A stretch of DNA of 64,000 nucleotides from Cognataquiflexum rubidum (GTDB lineage Bacteria; Bacteroidota; Bacteroidia; Cytophagales; Cyclobacteriaceae). Both the position numbers and the translations under genes were made by a program. Of the stretch, positions 26,020 to 35,773 are shown piece by piece. How positions within the stretch are numbered: position 1 is the first letter of the stretch; every line of letters begins with the position of its first letter. Under the pieces are notes generated by a model. It had not been told where the DNA came from and ran no database searches. It saw nothing but the letters and a program-made list of their open reading frames with translations. The DNA is taken from contig NZ_JAKZAL010000017.1 in NCBI RefSeq assembly GCF_022538115.1, forward strand, positions 53,057 to 117,056, read 5' to 3'.

Positions 26020-28500
26020 TTATGATTCTGCCGGAGTTTCTACCTCATCTTCCTCTTCCCTAGTGATTTTTTCGACTGACGAAATTTCATCACTTTCGCT
26101 TAATTTGATCAACCTCACACCCTGCGTCGCTCTTCCCATTACCCTCAATTCCGACACCGGAGTTCTGATGGTAATCCCTGATTTGTTGATAATCATCAGG
26201 TCATCACCGTCTACCACTTCCTTGATAGCAACTAGGTATCCGGTTTTTTCCGTGGTGTTCATAGCTTTGACACCCTTTCCACCTCGGTTGGTAATCCTGT
26301 ATTCTTCTATCAGGGACCGCTTTCCATAGCCTTTTTGTGAAACTACCAAAAGCGTGGCATCTTCCCTCGCTGCACATACCATGCCAACCACTTCGTCGTT
26401 AACATCCGTTAACGTTATTGCCTTTACGCCCGTAGCAGTCCTGCCCATTGGCCTTACCTTTGATTCATGAAAATGCACCGCCCTGCCGGATTTGGCAGCA
26501 ATGATGATATGGGAATCTCCGGTGGTCATTTCTACCCTGAGCAACTGGTCTTCATCCCTGATATTCAGTGCAATAATTCCATTTGTCCTTGGACGGGAAT
26601 ACTGCTCTAAAGTGGTTTTTTTGATAATCCCGTTCTTGGTGACCATCACGAGGTAGTTGTTGGTGATATAATCTATATCGTTCAAATCGCCTACCTGAAT
26701 AATTGATCTTATTTTATCCTCAGATGTAATATTGATGAGATTCTGTATTGGCCGTCCTTTTGTGGCTTTGGCACCTTCAGGAATCGCATAAGTTTTTAGC
26801 CAGAATAATTTTCCAAGATCTGTAAAAATCAGCAGGTAATTATGAGTAGATGCCGTAAACAAATACTCTGTCCAATCATCTTGCTTGGTGATAGCGCCTT
26901 TTGACCCCACTCCTCCTCTGCCCTGCGACCTGTATTCTGTCAAAGCGGTCCTTTTTATATACCCCTGATGCGAGACGGTAATGATAACCTCCTCATTTGG
27001 AATCATGTCCTCATAGCTGAAATCTTCCGCATTGTGCTCGATGGCGGTTCTCCTGGCATCGTTGTACCTGTCTTTGATCTCGGTGAGTTCGTCTTTGATA
27101 ATCTGCATTCTGCGCTCTTCACTACCCAAGATGTCCTTGAGGTCTATGATCAAAGTCATGATCTCATTGTACTCATCCTGGATTTTCTCCCTTTCCATGC
27201 CTGTAAGACGCTGCAAACGCATATCCAAAATGGCACGGGCCTGAATCTCACTCAGACTGAATCTTTCCATCAAACCATTTCTGGCGGTTTCAGGATCTCT
27301 GCTACTTCTGATCAAGGAAATCACCTCATCCAAGTGATCCAATGCGATCAGGTAACCTTCCAGGATGTGGGCTCTCTTCTCAGCCTCCCTCAATTCATAC
27401 TCTGTCCTTCTGACGACCACTTCATGTCTGTGATTGACATAGTGGAAAATCATATCCTTCAGATTGAGTGTCTGCGGTCTACCTTTGACAAGGGCAACGT
27501 TATTGACTGAAAAAGAAGTCATCAACTGCGTCTGCTTGTAGAGGTTGTTCAATACCACACTGGATATCGCATCTCTCTTCAACTCATAGACAATCCTCAT
27601 TCCCTGACGGTCAGATTCGTCCCTGATGGCGGAGATACCTTCTATTTTCTTTTCGTTGATCAAGGCTGCGGTCTTCTCGATCATATTGGCCTTGTTGACC
27701 AAATAGGGGATTTCGGAGATGATGATGGCTTCTCTGCCGTTTTCCTTGGTTTCGATTTCGGCTTTGCCTCTGACGACTACACGGCCGCGGCCTGTTTCAA
27801 AAGCTGCCTTTACACCGTTGTAGCCATAAATTATGCCTCCTGTAGGAAAATCAGGGGCAATTATAAATTCCATCAGTTCAGCGATGGTGATGTCCCTGTT
27901 GTCGATAAAAGCGATGATACCGCTGACAACTTCACCAAGATTATGAGGGGCCATATTGGTCGCCATACCTACTGCAATCCCGGAAGTACCGTTCAATAGC
28001 AGCGCAGGAATTTTGGCAGGCAATACAACCGGTTCTTTGAGAGAATCATCAAAATTGAACTGGAAATCGACCGTTTCTTTGTTGATATCAATCAGCAACT
28101 CCTCGGCTATTCTTTTGAGCCTGGCTTCAGTATATCGCATCGCTGCAGGATTATCCCCATCGACGGAACCGAAGTTACCCTGTCCATCCACCAAAGGGTA
28201 TCTGAGGGACCAAGGCTGTGCCATTCTGACCATAGTCTCGTAAACCGCCGAGTCACCATGCGGGTGGTACTTACCCAATACTTCTCCAACTATTCTTGCA
28301 GATTTTTTGTAGGGTTTGTTGTGCATGACACCCAATTCCTGCATGCCAAAAAGTATCCTTCTGTGAACAGGCTTTAGGCCATCTCTTACATCAGGTAAAG
28401 CTCTTGAAACAATGACTGACATCGAATAATCGATGTACGCCCCTCTCATTTCATCCTCAATATTAATGGGGATTATATTCTCGTTTTGTCCTTGCGCCAT
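26020..28500 (-). CDS. gyrA: DNA gyrase subunit A
   Basis: The 826-residue protein is the cleavage-and-religation subunit of gyrase, which introduces negative supercoils. The catalytic tyrosine is Y123 in AMRYTEARL. The quinolone-determining region reads [17 protein letters not shown], with serine at the position of E. coli Ser83 (residue 84) and glutamate at that of Asp87 (residue 88). The C-terminal domain contains the GyrA-box-like segment [13 protein letters not shown] and further beta-pinwheel repeats ([23 protein letters not shown]). The acidic tail ends the protein. Length and features are normal. Confidence 0.97.
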   Translation of the reverse strand: MAQGQNENIIPINIEDEMRGAYIDYSMSVIVSRALPDVRDGLKPVHRRILFGMQELGVMHNKPYKKSARIVGEVLGKYHPHGDSAVYETMVRMAQPWSLRYPLVDGQGNFGSVDGDNPAAMRYTEARLKRIAEELLIDINKETVDFQFNFDDSLKEPVVLPAKIPALLLNGTSGIAVGMATNMAPHNLGEVVSGIIAFIDNRDITIAELMEFIIAPDFPTGGIIYGYNGVKAAFETGRGRVVVRGKAEIETKENGREAIIISEIPYLVNKANMIEKTAALINEKKIEGISAIRDESDRQGMRIVYELKRDAISSVVLNNLYKQTQLMTSFSVNNVALVKGRPQTLNLKDMIFHYVNHRHEVVVRRTEYELREAEKRAHILEGYLIALDHLDEVISLIRSSRDPETARNGLMERFSLSEIQARAILDMRLQRLTGMEREKIQDEYNEIMTLIIDLKDILGSEERRMQIIKDELTEIKDRYNDARRTAIEHNAEDFSYEDMIPNEEVIITVSHQGYIKRTALTEYRSQGRGGVGSKGAITKQDDWTEYLFTASTHNYLLIFTDLGKLFWLKTYAIPEGAKATKGRPIQNLINITSEDKIRSIIQVGDLNDIDYITNNYLVMVTKNGIIKKTTLEQYSRPRTNGIIALNIRDEDQLLRVEMTTGDSHIIIAAKSGRAVHFHESKVRPMGRTATGVKAITLTDVNDEVVGMVCAAREDATLLVVSQKGYGKRSLIEEYRITNRGGKGVKAMNTTEKTGYLVAIKEVVDGDDLMIINKSGITIRTPVSELRVMGRATQGVRLIKLSESDEISSVEKITREEEDEVETPAES

Positions 28501-28592
28501 ATTTTAAAAGGTGATCAATAAGCCTGCAAGTTAATAAAAAGAATACGGTTTTAAAAAGGTAAACCGATCTTGGGCGAGGTTTTGATTTATCC

Positions 28593-29579
28593 TCAATACC
28601 ACTGTCCCACCCGACGGTTTTGTTGCTGGAAAATCGAGCTTCCCCGATACTCTACCCCGCCGTGTAAGTGCTTCATTACTACCCCGCAACCCGGTACTTT
28701 GCAGCGCTTGGTGCTGGGAAGACTTATCGAAAGTCCAAACTGTGCAAAAAAAAGATTTTGACTGATGGTTTGAAATTCTTCAGGAATTTCTGTCTGATAA
28801 TTGTAGTTGCGAAACTCTGCTCCTGCTTTTACAAAAAACTTGGTGTATTCCGAAAATTCTTTTTCCACCCTCAGCGCAACATTGAAAAATGACTGGTTAT
28901 CTGTCTTGATCAAGGGGTCAAAGTTGTTTCTCATATACACATTTCCAAACTCACTTTCGGCGATAAATCTCCAAGGGTAAATCTGTCTGATTCTCTGGTT
29001 TTTTTCCGACTGCATCATGAGATTGTTAGAATCAAAGGCTTTGTATTTCCATTGCAAAAATTTTGCCCGCTTGTTGGCATCATACAGCACCAATCCTATC
29101 GACCCAAAGGCCCTGTCCAAAGTATAGCTTTGCTGCTGAAACTGAAACTCCAGATCGCCCGAGCGGAGGTTGTCCATCTTCCCAAATTCTCTCCCGTACC
29201 CGGCACCAAGAGTCAGGGTATTGAATAGGTTGACCTTAACTGCAGCATTGATCGGAACGGCAAAACCATTCCTCGAAAAAGTCAGGGTATCTTCAGCAGT
29301 GACTTGCTGAGGGACTTCCATATTTTGAAATTGGGAAATAGGGTATTGGGATGGGGAAAGGGAAGTAAAAACCATTTCATTCATATGGAAAGCCCCTCCG
29401 GTAAAAACTTCAAAACTGAAGTTACCCATGGCGTTTCGGACGACATTTCCAATATTGCTTTGACTCTTTCTTGTCTTGGATTTTGCCTTGGAATCAATAC
29501 CAAAGATATCTTCATCCTGTGCTTGGGCGAATTGCATTCCCAACAACAATATTCCAAACAGCGAAATTAATTTCTTCAT
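28593..29579 (-). CDS. Exported protein of unknown function, probable outer-membrane barrel
   Basis: The 328-residue protein has a signal peptide (MKKLISLFGILLLGMQFAQA). The mature part has alternating strands rich in Phe, Tyr and Gly (GNFSFEVFTGGAFHMNEMVF, then FNTLTLGAGYGREFGKM), compatible with a beta-barrel. The C-terminal 40 residues are different in character, basic, with two cysteines and histidines (KRCKVPGCGVVMKHLHGG). I recognise no named family. Confidence 0.75.
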   Translation of the reverse strand: MKKLISLFGILLLGMQFAQAQDEDIFGIDSKAKSKTRKSQSNIGNVVRNAMGNFSFEVFTGGAFHMNEMVFTSLSPSQYPISQFQNMEVPQQVTAEDTLTFSRNGFAVPINAAVKVNLFNTLTLGAGYGREFGKMDNLRSGDLEFQFQQQSYTLDRAFGSIGLVLYDANKRAKFLQWKYKAFDSNNLMMQSEKNQRIRQIYPWRFIAESEFGNVYMRNNFDPLIKTDNQSFFNVALRVEKEFSEYTKFFVKAGAEFRNYNYQTEIPEEFQTISQNLFFAQFGLSISLPSTKRCKVPGCGVVMKHLHGGVEYRGSSIFQQQNRRVGQWY

Positions 29580-29630
29580 ACGGATAATAACGAAAGCGAA
29601 ATTAAAAACAATACCTTGATTAAAGCAAAA

Positions 29631-29658
29631 AAGGCCTCCAATATTGGAAGCCTTTTGA
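29631..29658. terminator. Terminator downstream of the 29.7-kb gene
   Basis: AAGGCCTCCA pairs with TGGAAGCCTT (one mismatch) around a 4-base loop, with A-runs to the left, i.e. a U-run for minus-strand transcripts. It lies 20 bases past the stop of the gene at 29678. Confidence 0.75.
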
Positions 29659-29677
29659 TTTTTGCTGATTCAAATAT

Positions 29678-30172
29678 TTATACTTTCCCTTCGCCTGATG
29701 CCCGTTTTTCCTTAAGTTGGGTAATCAAAGCATTGATTTTTTCATTCAGGCTAGGGTCTGCTGCTTTGGCCTTCATGATTTTGTTGTAGGTCGCGGCCCC
29801 CAATTTCTCGGAATCTTTGATGAATTCAACTTTGTAGTTTCTTACAGCTTCGCCCAAAGAATCCATAAAATCCTGTATTTTTTGATAAGAGGCTTTCTCC
29901 TCCTCAGTGATTTTTATTTCTGCCAATTTAGCTTCATTGCCCCAAGCACCTTTGATTTCGTTGTATCTTCCCGCTCCGCCAAGGGTAGAATCACCTTTGA
30001 TCATCTCCACCAATTCTTCCTGTTTTACAGCCAAAAAGTTGGCGACCGATTCTTCCATCGTCGCAAACTTCAAAATTTCTTCTTCGGTAACCTCCTCTGT
30101 CGCTTCTTGTGCGAAGGAATTAAAACTTATCAATCCGGTAATCAGGAATGCCAATACGAATAATCTTTTCAT
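29678..30172 (-). CDS. Small exported helical protein, unknown function
   Basis: From the ATG at 30172 the protein has 164 residues with a signal peptide (MKRLFVLAFLITGLISFNSF, then AQE). The mature part is acidic and strongly helical (EEATEEVTEEEILKFATMEE, then EMIKGDSTLGGAGRYNEIKG). An upstream in-frame start (30199) adds 9 residues ahead of the signal and is less likely. It is followed by its own terminator, so it is expressed alone. No family is recognised. Confidence 0.75.
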   Translation of the reverse strand: MKRLFVLAFLITGLISFNSFAQEATEEVTEEEILKFATMEESVANFLAVKQEELVEMIKGDSTLGGAGRYNEIKGAWGNEAKLAEIKITEEEKASYQKIQDFMDSLGEAVRNYKVEFIKDSEKLGAATYNKIMKAKAADPSLNEKINALITQLKEKRASGEGKV

Positions 30173-30323
30173 CTTAAAATGGTTTTGGTTAGTAATCATG
30201 GTGAATCATCTTCCAATAAACGTGCTAGCCACCTTGATTACAAGAATAACCATTCGAAAAATACAATAAAAAATGTTGAATGGATTAAATCTTTTATAAA
30301 AGGAAATTGGGATTTTGCCTCAT

Positions 30324-30974
30324 TCAAAGACTTTTGAGTTCACGGATGGTCTGAATGGGGTCTGCTGCCGAAAACACAAAATTGCCTGCAACCAAGACAT
30401 CCGCTCCTTCCGCGATCAGCAATGGGGCGTTTTTCAGGTTCACTCCTCCGTCGATTTCTATCAGGGTGGAAGTCCCTTTTTTATAGATCAATGATTTGAG
30501 CTGTGACACCTTTTGGTAAGTATGTTCGATAAATTTTTGCGCCCCAAATCCCGGATTGACTGACATCACACAGACAAGGTCTATATCCTGAATGATTTCT
30601 TCCAACAGACTGACAGGGGTATGTGGGTTGATCGCGACACCTGCCTTGCAGCCAAGGGCTTTGATGGCCTGTAAGGTTCGATGAAGGTGGTTACAGGCCT
30701 CCAAATGCACCGAAATGATGTGTGCGCCGGCTTTTTGGAAAGCTTCCAGGTACCTATCAGGATCCACTATCATCAGATGCACATCCAAAGGTTTTGTAGC
30801 ATGCTTATGAATCGCTTCGGTAACGGGTATTCCAAACGAAATATTGGGTACAAAAACACCGTCCATGATGTCCACATGGATATAATCTGCTTCAGAGGCA
30901 TTGAGCATTTCTACTTCTTTCTGGAGATTGGCAAAATCAGCCGCAAGTACGGAAGGTGCAATTTGGACAGGCAT
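30324..30974 (-). CDS. rpe: Ribulose-phosphate 3-epimerase
   Basis: The enzyme interconverts ribulose 5-phosphate and xylulose 5-phosphate in the pentose phosphate pathway. Starting at 30974 the product has 216 residues, the usual family length, and opens with the standard PVQIAPSVLAADFANLQKE. Signatures are HVDIMDGVFVPNISFG, the metal-binding histidine in DVHLMI, and VCVMSVNPGFGAQKFI. The final phosphate-binding part is EIDGGVN, then GADVLVAGNFVF. An upstream start at 31004 adds 10 residues and is unlikely. It is the last gene of a probable unit with the subtilase and lipoprotein genes. Confidence 0.95.
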   Translation of the reverse strand: MPVQIAPSVLAADFANLQKEVEMLNASEADYIHVDIMDGVFVPNISFGIPVTEAIHKHATKPLDVHLMIVDPDRYLEAFQKAGAHIISVHLEACNHLHRTLQAIKALGCKAGVAINPHTPVSLLEEIIQDIDLVCVMSVNPGFGAQKFIEHTYQKVSQLKSLIYKKGTSTLIEIDGGVNLKNAPLLIAEGADVLVAGNFVFSAADPIQTIRELKSL

Positions 30975-31030
30975 GGATAGATTTGGTTTTGGAATCGCCT
31001 GCAAAGGAAATAAAAAAATACCTTCGTCCC

Positions 31031-32677
31031 TTACCTTTTCAACAATTTTGTCCTTTTGACTTCTCTGCCGGATTGCATTTGAACCAAAAACATTCCTTTT
31101 GGAATCATCGGCAGGCTGATCTCAAAGGGTTGATCGAAGGAAGCTCTCTGGATATCCATTCTCTGGATTTCTTTGCCATTGATGTCGTAGAGAGAAAATT
31201 CACCCGAGAGGCTTTTGCCAAACTGAACAAAAAGATCCCCTCCGTTCAATGGATTGGGATAAACCTGAAAATCACTCTCTTTTTCCAAAGTCAAAATACT
31301 CAAAATCTCTTCAAAATAGGCTTTGGAAAAATCAGGAATTCCATATCCCAATAGGTTATCCGGTTTATCATATTGGCTGGAACTTCTCAGGATATAATCG
31401 ATCAGTTCATCTTTGGTCCACTCGGGTCGCGCTTCCCATAATCCTGCCGCCAAAGCCGCAACCTGCGGTGCAGAAAAGGAAGTACCATTGGACGGTCCCA
31501 ATGTCCCGTTGGAACGGATGACTTGGGCACTGTTGCCAAAAGCAGAAACTTCAGGCTTGATCCTTCCATCTGCGGTTGGACCCTGAGAGCTGAATCCCGC
31601 GCGGGCAAGGTTGGCATTGACTGCTCCGACTGCCAAAATTCCTTCGGCATCGGCCGGAGCAATTATGGAGGTTACTCCCCTTGAACCGTAATTGCCGGCG
31701 CTAGTAACGACCAAAATTCCCTTCTCGGCGGCGATAACTGCACCTTGGGTAATGGTGGCAGTTTTGCCATCCAGATCAGCTTTGGTGTAATCCATGTTCC
31801 GGTCATCAAAATCCCAATACCCCAAAGAACTGCTGATGATATCCGCGCCAAGACTGTCCGCCCAAGCAGCAGCCCTGACCCAATTGTATTCTTCAATCCG
31901 GTATTCCGTGGGAACGTCCTCTGTAATTCCAAGGATGTATTTGGCATCAGGTGCACCCGAAACCAACAAATTTTCCTGCTTCGCAGCGATCAGGGAAAGG
32001 GCATTTGTCCCGTGCTGGTTAAAAGTATACACATTTCCATTTTCAAGATGGACAAAATCCCGCGTGCCGACTATTTGGTTGTTTGTAAACAAATGAGCGA
32101 AAGCAGAAATGGTATTGACCCCGGGAAAACCTGCATCAAAAACCGCAATGGTAATCCCTTTGCCCTTGTATCCTTCCTCATGCATGGCAGGGATGCCGAT
32201 CAGGTCATTCTGAAAATCATAGGGTGTCGCCGCTGTTTTTGCATTTGTCTTATTAGGAGAACTAGCACCGACTTTTGCATCAAATCCAAAACCGGATCTT
32301 CCATTGGAACTTTGTCCTGGAGCTGCCAAGACGACTTTTTCTACATAACTTAATGCAGCGATGGCATTGATATTTTCGACAGTGGCCTCCACCATGGCCG
32401 CATTCAGCCAATTGATCGGGTATAGGATTTTAGCTGATTTGGAAGATATTCCGGCTACATATTTGGAAGAAACAGGCAAATCAAGGCTGTCAACAGGAAT
32501 CTGGAACTTTGCCCTTCTCGCTAGAGATGCCGCAGACAAAAACTCGGACGGACGGTTGAGGGAAAATGTATCTTGAGGCTTAAACTTAAAATGAACGGCG
32601 TACCTATTTTGACCATGGGAAATGGAAACCAAAAAAAAGCAGAAAACAGAAAAAATGATCCGTTTAAAGTTTGCCAT
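31031..32677 (-). CDS. Subtilisin-like (S8) serine peptidase with type IX sorting tail
   Basis: The 548-residue exported protease has a signal peptide (ending SHGQ). The catalytic aspartate is in ITIAVFDAGFPG, the histidine in FNQHGTNALSLIAA and the serine in SNGTSFSAPQVAALAAG, in the normal S8 order. The last 80 residues (FQVYPNPLNGGDLFVQFG, ending VKRTKLLKR) form a type A sorting domain of the type IX secretion system, so the enzyme should be secreted or bound to the surface. Its start overlaps the stop of the upstream lipoprotein gene by 14 bases, and rpe follows 56 bases downstream. Confidence 0.94.
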   Translation of the reverse strand: MANFKRIIFSVFCFFLVSISHGQNRYAVHFKFKPQDTFSLNRPSEFLSAASLARRAKFQIPVDSLDLPVSSKYVAGISSKSAKILYPINWLNAAMVEATVENINAIAALSYVEKVVLAAPGQSSNGRSGFGFDAKVGASSPNKTNAKTAATPYDFQNDLIGIPAMHEEGYKGKGITIAVFDAGFPGVNTISAFAHLFTNNQIVGTRDFVHLENGNVYTFNQHGTNALSLIAAKQENLLVSGAPDAKYILGITEDVPTEYRIEEYNWVRAAAWADSLGADIISSSLGYWDFDDRNMDYTKADLDGKTATITQGAVIAAEKGILVVTSAGNYGSRGVTSIIAPADAEGILAVGAVNANLARAGFSSQGPTADGRIKPEVSAFGNSAQVIRSNGTLGPSNGTSFSAPQVAALAAGLWEARPEWTKDELIDYILRSSSQYDKPDNLLGYGIPDFSKAYFEEILSILTLEKESDFQVYPNPLNGGDLFVQFGKSLSGEFSLYDINGKEIQRMDIQRASFDQPFEISLPMIPKGMFLVQMQSGREVKRTKLLKR

Positions 32678-33350
32678 ATGATTTGATTTTTAAATGGGTA
32701 AACCTTCCCGAGTCTACGATCTTTTGTCCAAGACAATCATTCCTGGAGCAATAGGTGTACACTTCATAATATTGCTCAACTAGGCCAACACCCTTGGCGA
32801 ATACCTCATAGCGGTTATCCCTGAAGGTGATTTCATCGTCATCTTCTTCCTGAAGTACTTTCAATGATTGGGAAAATGACTGTTGACCCACTTCAATTTT
32901 TCCCAAAAAGGAAATTTCATACTCATCGGGATTTCCGGAATTGAAGATTTGGGCATCCCATGTTTTCTCCAACTCAGGAGGAAAAACCAGGTTGACGGTC
33001 TTTTTGTTCTCGAAAGTCCTCAATAAGGTCATGTTGCGATATTGCATCAGGTAATTTACGATGACCGCCCAATCCGTCCCATCAGCAGATTTCTCTCTTG
33101 CAAGGACATAGACAAGGTCATTTTCGACATTGAGATAGGTGTAGATGATCCTGTCTCTCAAGAAAAAGGAGCTGCTTTCTTCATCACTTTCCCCGAATAC
33201 GATGGTTTCATTGACCTCGTATTCCCAGAAAAGACCAACTTCCAAAGGCTGATAATCCAATCCAAAATCTGAATCAGGCTTCTCAGTCTCTGTGCAGGAA
33301 AATAAAAAAGCAATTAGGCTAAGAAAGTAAAGTGGGTGAATCTTAAGCAT
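32664..33350 (-). CDS. Putative lipoprotein, unknown function
   Basis: The 228-residue product has a lipoprotein signal (YFLSLIAFLFSC, with the lipidated cysteine near residue 19, followed by TETEKPD). The mature part is predicted beta-rich (LEVGLFWEYEVNETIVFG, then DNRYEVFAKGVGLVEQYYEV) and resembles the DUF-type lipoproteins common in Cytophagales. It ends with two further cysteines (YCSRNDC). The coding overlap with the subtilase gene points to joint expression. Confidence 0.8.
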   Translation of the reverse strand: MLKIHPLYFLSLIAFLFSCTETEKPDSDFGLDYQPLEVGLFWEYEVNETIVFGESDEESSSFFLRDRIIYTYLNVENDLVYVLAREKSADGTDWAVIVNYLMQYRNMTLLRTFENKKTVNLVFPPELEKTWDAQIFNSGNPDEYEISFLGKIEVGQQSFSQSLKVLQEEDDDEITFRDNRYEVFAKGVGLVEQYYEVYTYCSRNDCLGQKIVDSGRFTHLKIKSYGKL

Positions 33351-33432
33351 AAGCGAGTTCTAGACGTCTACAAAAATACAATTTTAACCTGAAATTTCTA
33401 CCTTAGCATCCAAAAATCATCAAAACAGCATC

Positions 33433-34059
33433 ATGGCTCTCCGTTCTTTTGTAAAAATAAGTGCAGTTACCAACCTTTCAGACGCCAGGTATTGTGCAGG
33501 AATGTATGTCAACCTGATCGGATTTGATCTGGAAGAAAACAGCAAAAACTTTACTTCTTCCCAAAAATTCAATGAAATCACCGATTGGCTATCAGGGGTT
33601 GATTTTGTCGCTGAATTTGAAAGCACCCATCCCGAGAAAATCCTGACACTTGTCCAGGAATACAACGGGATCAATTTTATAGAAACAAAAGAGGAAATCT
33701 ATTTGAGGATGTTGGTCAATTCTTCTTTTGGAATCATACTCAAAAAGGAATTGTCTACAGAAGAGGACTTGGATGACCTGATTGCCAAAGCACAATTTTT
33801 CAAGGATTTCGGAGTGGTCTTACACCTCGTATCGGATAGTATGGAAGTGGATAGCTCAGTTATCGAAAAACTGAAAACTTTAGCTTCTTCGGTGGATGTA
33901 TTGCTTGGTTTTGGGATTGAACCTGACACAATTGGGAAAATAATAGAAGAAACAGGCATCAAAGGAATTGCCCTTGAAGGAGGGGAAGAAATCAAACCGG
34001 GCCTAAAGGATTTTGACCAGTTGGCTGAGATATTGGAAGTTCTTGAGATCGAAGAATAA
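33433..34059 (+). CDS. TrpF-like (beta/alpha)8 protein, probably not a true PRA isomerase
   Basis: The 208-residue protein resembles phosphoribosylanthranilate isomerase: VKISAVTNLSDARYCAGM corresponds to the TrpF opening KICGITN-EDA, and GIKGIALEGGEEIKPGLKDF corresponds to its C-terminal phosphate-binding segment. The catalytic cysteine of the KIC motif is serine here, and the GVDVSSGVE segment is altered, so isomerase activity is doubtful. No other trp genes are nearby; hemF follows 19 bases downstream on the same strand. Role unknown. Confidence 0.72.
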   Translation: MALRSFVKISAVTNLSDARYCAGMYVNLIGFDLEENSKNFTSSQKFNEITDWLSGVDFVAEFESTHPEKILTLVQEYNGINFIETKEEIYLRMLVNSSFGIILKKELSTEEDLDDLIAKAQFFKDFGVVLHLVSDSMEVDSSVIEKLKTLASSVDVLLGFGIEPDTIGKIIEETGIKGIALEGGEEIKPGLKDFDQLAEILEVLEIEE

Positions 34060-34078
34060 ATAGAATTGGAATAGAAAA

Positions 34079-34978
34079 ATGCTAGAGAAAGAGAGAATCA
34101 CCAGTGACTATATGGACATACAGGACCATATCTGTCAGCAACTGGAAATAGAAGACGGCAAGGGGAAATTCCAGGAAGACAAGTGGACAAGGGCGGAAGG
34201 CGGCGGCGGAAGGACACGTATCATCCAAAATGGCAATGTCATAGAAAAAGGCGGGGTGGCATTCTCCGCTGTGGAAGGTCCCACACCGGACAAAATCCTT
34301 CAAAAACTCAATCTTGAAAAGGCAGATTTTTATGCCACAGGCGTATCCATAGTCATCCATCCCGAAAGCCCCATGGTGCCGATCATCCACATGAATATCC
34401 GGTATTTTGAAATGAGCAATGGCGTGAGATGGTTTGGAGGAGGGATTGACCTTACTCCTCATTATGTGGACATCAAGGATGCGCAGTACTTTCACCAAGA
34501 GGTAAAGGCCACCTGCGATCAATCTAACCTAGACTACTACCCAAAATTCAAAAAGTGGGCAGATGATTATTTTTTTATCAAACACAGGAATGAAACAAGA
34601 GGAATCGGCGGCATTTTCTTCGACAGACTGACCAGCCATGATGCTAAAGAGATGGATTCAGTCTTCGGGTTTGTAAAATCTGTCGGATACCTTTTTCCTA
34701 AAGTCTACCGCCACTTGATGGCCAAGAATAAATCTTTGCCCTACGGAGAAAATGAGAAAAAATGGCAGGCACTCCGTCGCGGCAGGTATGTGGAATTTAA
34801 CCTGGTGTGGGATGCAGGCACCAAATTTGGATTGGACACCAATGGGAGAACGGAAAGCATCCTAATGAGTATGCCTCCCATGGCCAATTGGGAATACATG
34901 CATCAGCCCTCTGCGGGCTCAAAAGAAGCGTTCACCCTGGACCATTTGAAAAAAGAGATTGATTGGGTGAATATTTAG
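34079..34978 (+). CDS. hemF: Oxygen-dependent coproporphyrinogen-III oxidase
   Basis: The 299-residue enzyme converts coproporphyrinogen III to protoporphyrinogen IX with oxygen in haem synthesis. Conserved segments are GGGGRTRI, HMNIRYFEM, WWFGGGIDLTP-like VRWFGGGIDLTPHY, RGIGGIFFDRL and the C-terminal RRGRYVEFNLVWDAGTKFGL followed by TNGRTESILMSMPP. The length is standard. The gene shares a transcript with the TrpF-like gene upstream (19-base gap). Confidence 0.96.
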   Translation: MLEKERITSDYMDIQDHICQQLEIEDGKGKFQEDKWTRAEGGGGRTRIIQNGNVIEKGGVAFSAVEGPTPDKILQKLNLEKADFYATGVSIVIHPESPMVPIIHMNIRYFEMSNGVRWFGGGIDLTPHYVDIKDAQYFHQEVKATCDQSNLDYYPKFKKWADDYFFIKHRNETRGIGGIFFDRLTSHDAKEMDSVFGFVKSVGYLFPKVYRHLMAKNKSLPYGENEKKWQALRRGRYVEFNLVWDAGTKFGLDTNGRTESILMSMPPMANWEYMHQPSAGSKEAFTLDHLKKEIDWVNI

Positions 34979-35092
34979 GAATTGGTTATTGGGTTAATGG
35001 TTATTGGGTAAATGGTTATTGGTTATTGGGTTATTTGATTAATTGGTTAATTGGTTATTTGGTTAGAGGTTATTTGGTTAATAAAGTCGGGT
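34979..35092 (+). repeat. GGTTATT-type degenerate tandem repeat
   Basis: Immediately after hemF, short units of the type TTGGTTATTGGGTTAA repeat irregularly for about 110 bases. They contain no ORF. Slippage is the likely source. Confidence 0.85.
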
Positions 35093-35178
35093 CAAAGGTT
35101 AGGTAACAGGTTACATCGGTCATCGGACAGGTCCTTTAAAACTTACTCAGTGAAAAAGATCTCGAATCTTAGAAAAAC

Positions 35179-35772
35179 ATGCTAGAAAAAATCAGTGAAT
35201 GGGATCAGGCTCTTTTTTTGTGGTTAAACCAATACCACTCGGATTTTCTTGATCCTGTCATGTTCTTTTTGACCCAAACTTATCCTTGGATTCCGCTTTA
35301 TATTTTCTTGATTTTTTTGGTTGCGAAAGCCCACGGCAAACAGGGTTGGTGGGTAATATTGGGCGTATTGCTTGCGGTCATGCTTGCAGACCAAATCACA
35401 TCAGCGTTGATGAAACCGTTTTTCGAAAGGCTAAGGCCATGCCATGAAGTTTTATTGAATGGCATGATCCACAATTATGGCAAATGCGGGGGCATGTACG
35501 GCTTTGCTTCCTCCCATGCGGCCAATAGTTTTGCCATTGCGACTGCCATGTATTTTGGGCTCTCCTTTAAATTTCCTGCCATAAAATGGCTATTCCTTTG
35601 GGCGGTGTTTTTTTCGTACACAAGGATTTACCTTGGTGTACACTATCCGGGAGATGTAGCCGTCGGAGGCTTGGTGGGCATTGTCAGCGGCATTACAGGA
35701 TATCACCTTTTTCAATACATCTACCATTTTGTGAAGACAAAATGGAAAATAGAAAAAATCAAAACTGACTGA
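35179..35772 (+). CDS. PAP2 family membrane phosphatase
   Basis: The 197-residue integral membrane protein has the three phosphatase motifs: KPFFERLRPCH (K-x6-RP), SSHAANSF (SGH-type) and SYTRIYLGVHYPGDV (SR-x5-H-x3-D, with Thr between). Five or so hydrophobic segments flank them. Enzymes of this type remove phosphate from undecaprenyl diphosphate, phosphatidate or related lipids. Which substrate is used cannot be told. Its 3' end nearly meets that of riboflavin synthase (2-base convergent gap). Confidence 0.92.
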   Translation: MLEKISEWDQALFLWLNQYHSDFLDPVMFFLTQTYPWIPLYIFLIFLVAKAHGKQGWWVILGVLLAVMLADQITSALMKPFFERLRPCHEVLLNGMIHNYGKCGGMYGFASSHAANSFAIATAMYFGLSFKFPAIKWLFLWAVFFSYTRIYLGVHYPGDVAVGGLVGIVSGITGYHLFQYIYHFVKTKWKIEKIKTD

Positions 35773-35773
35773 A

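Noticed and set aside
31745..32353. 202-codon plus-strand frame inside the subtilase gene
   Set aside because: Antisense shadow of the S8 peptidase, whose catalytic motifs are all present.
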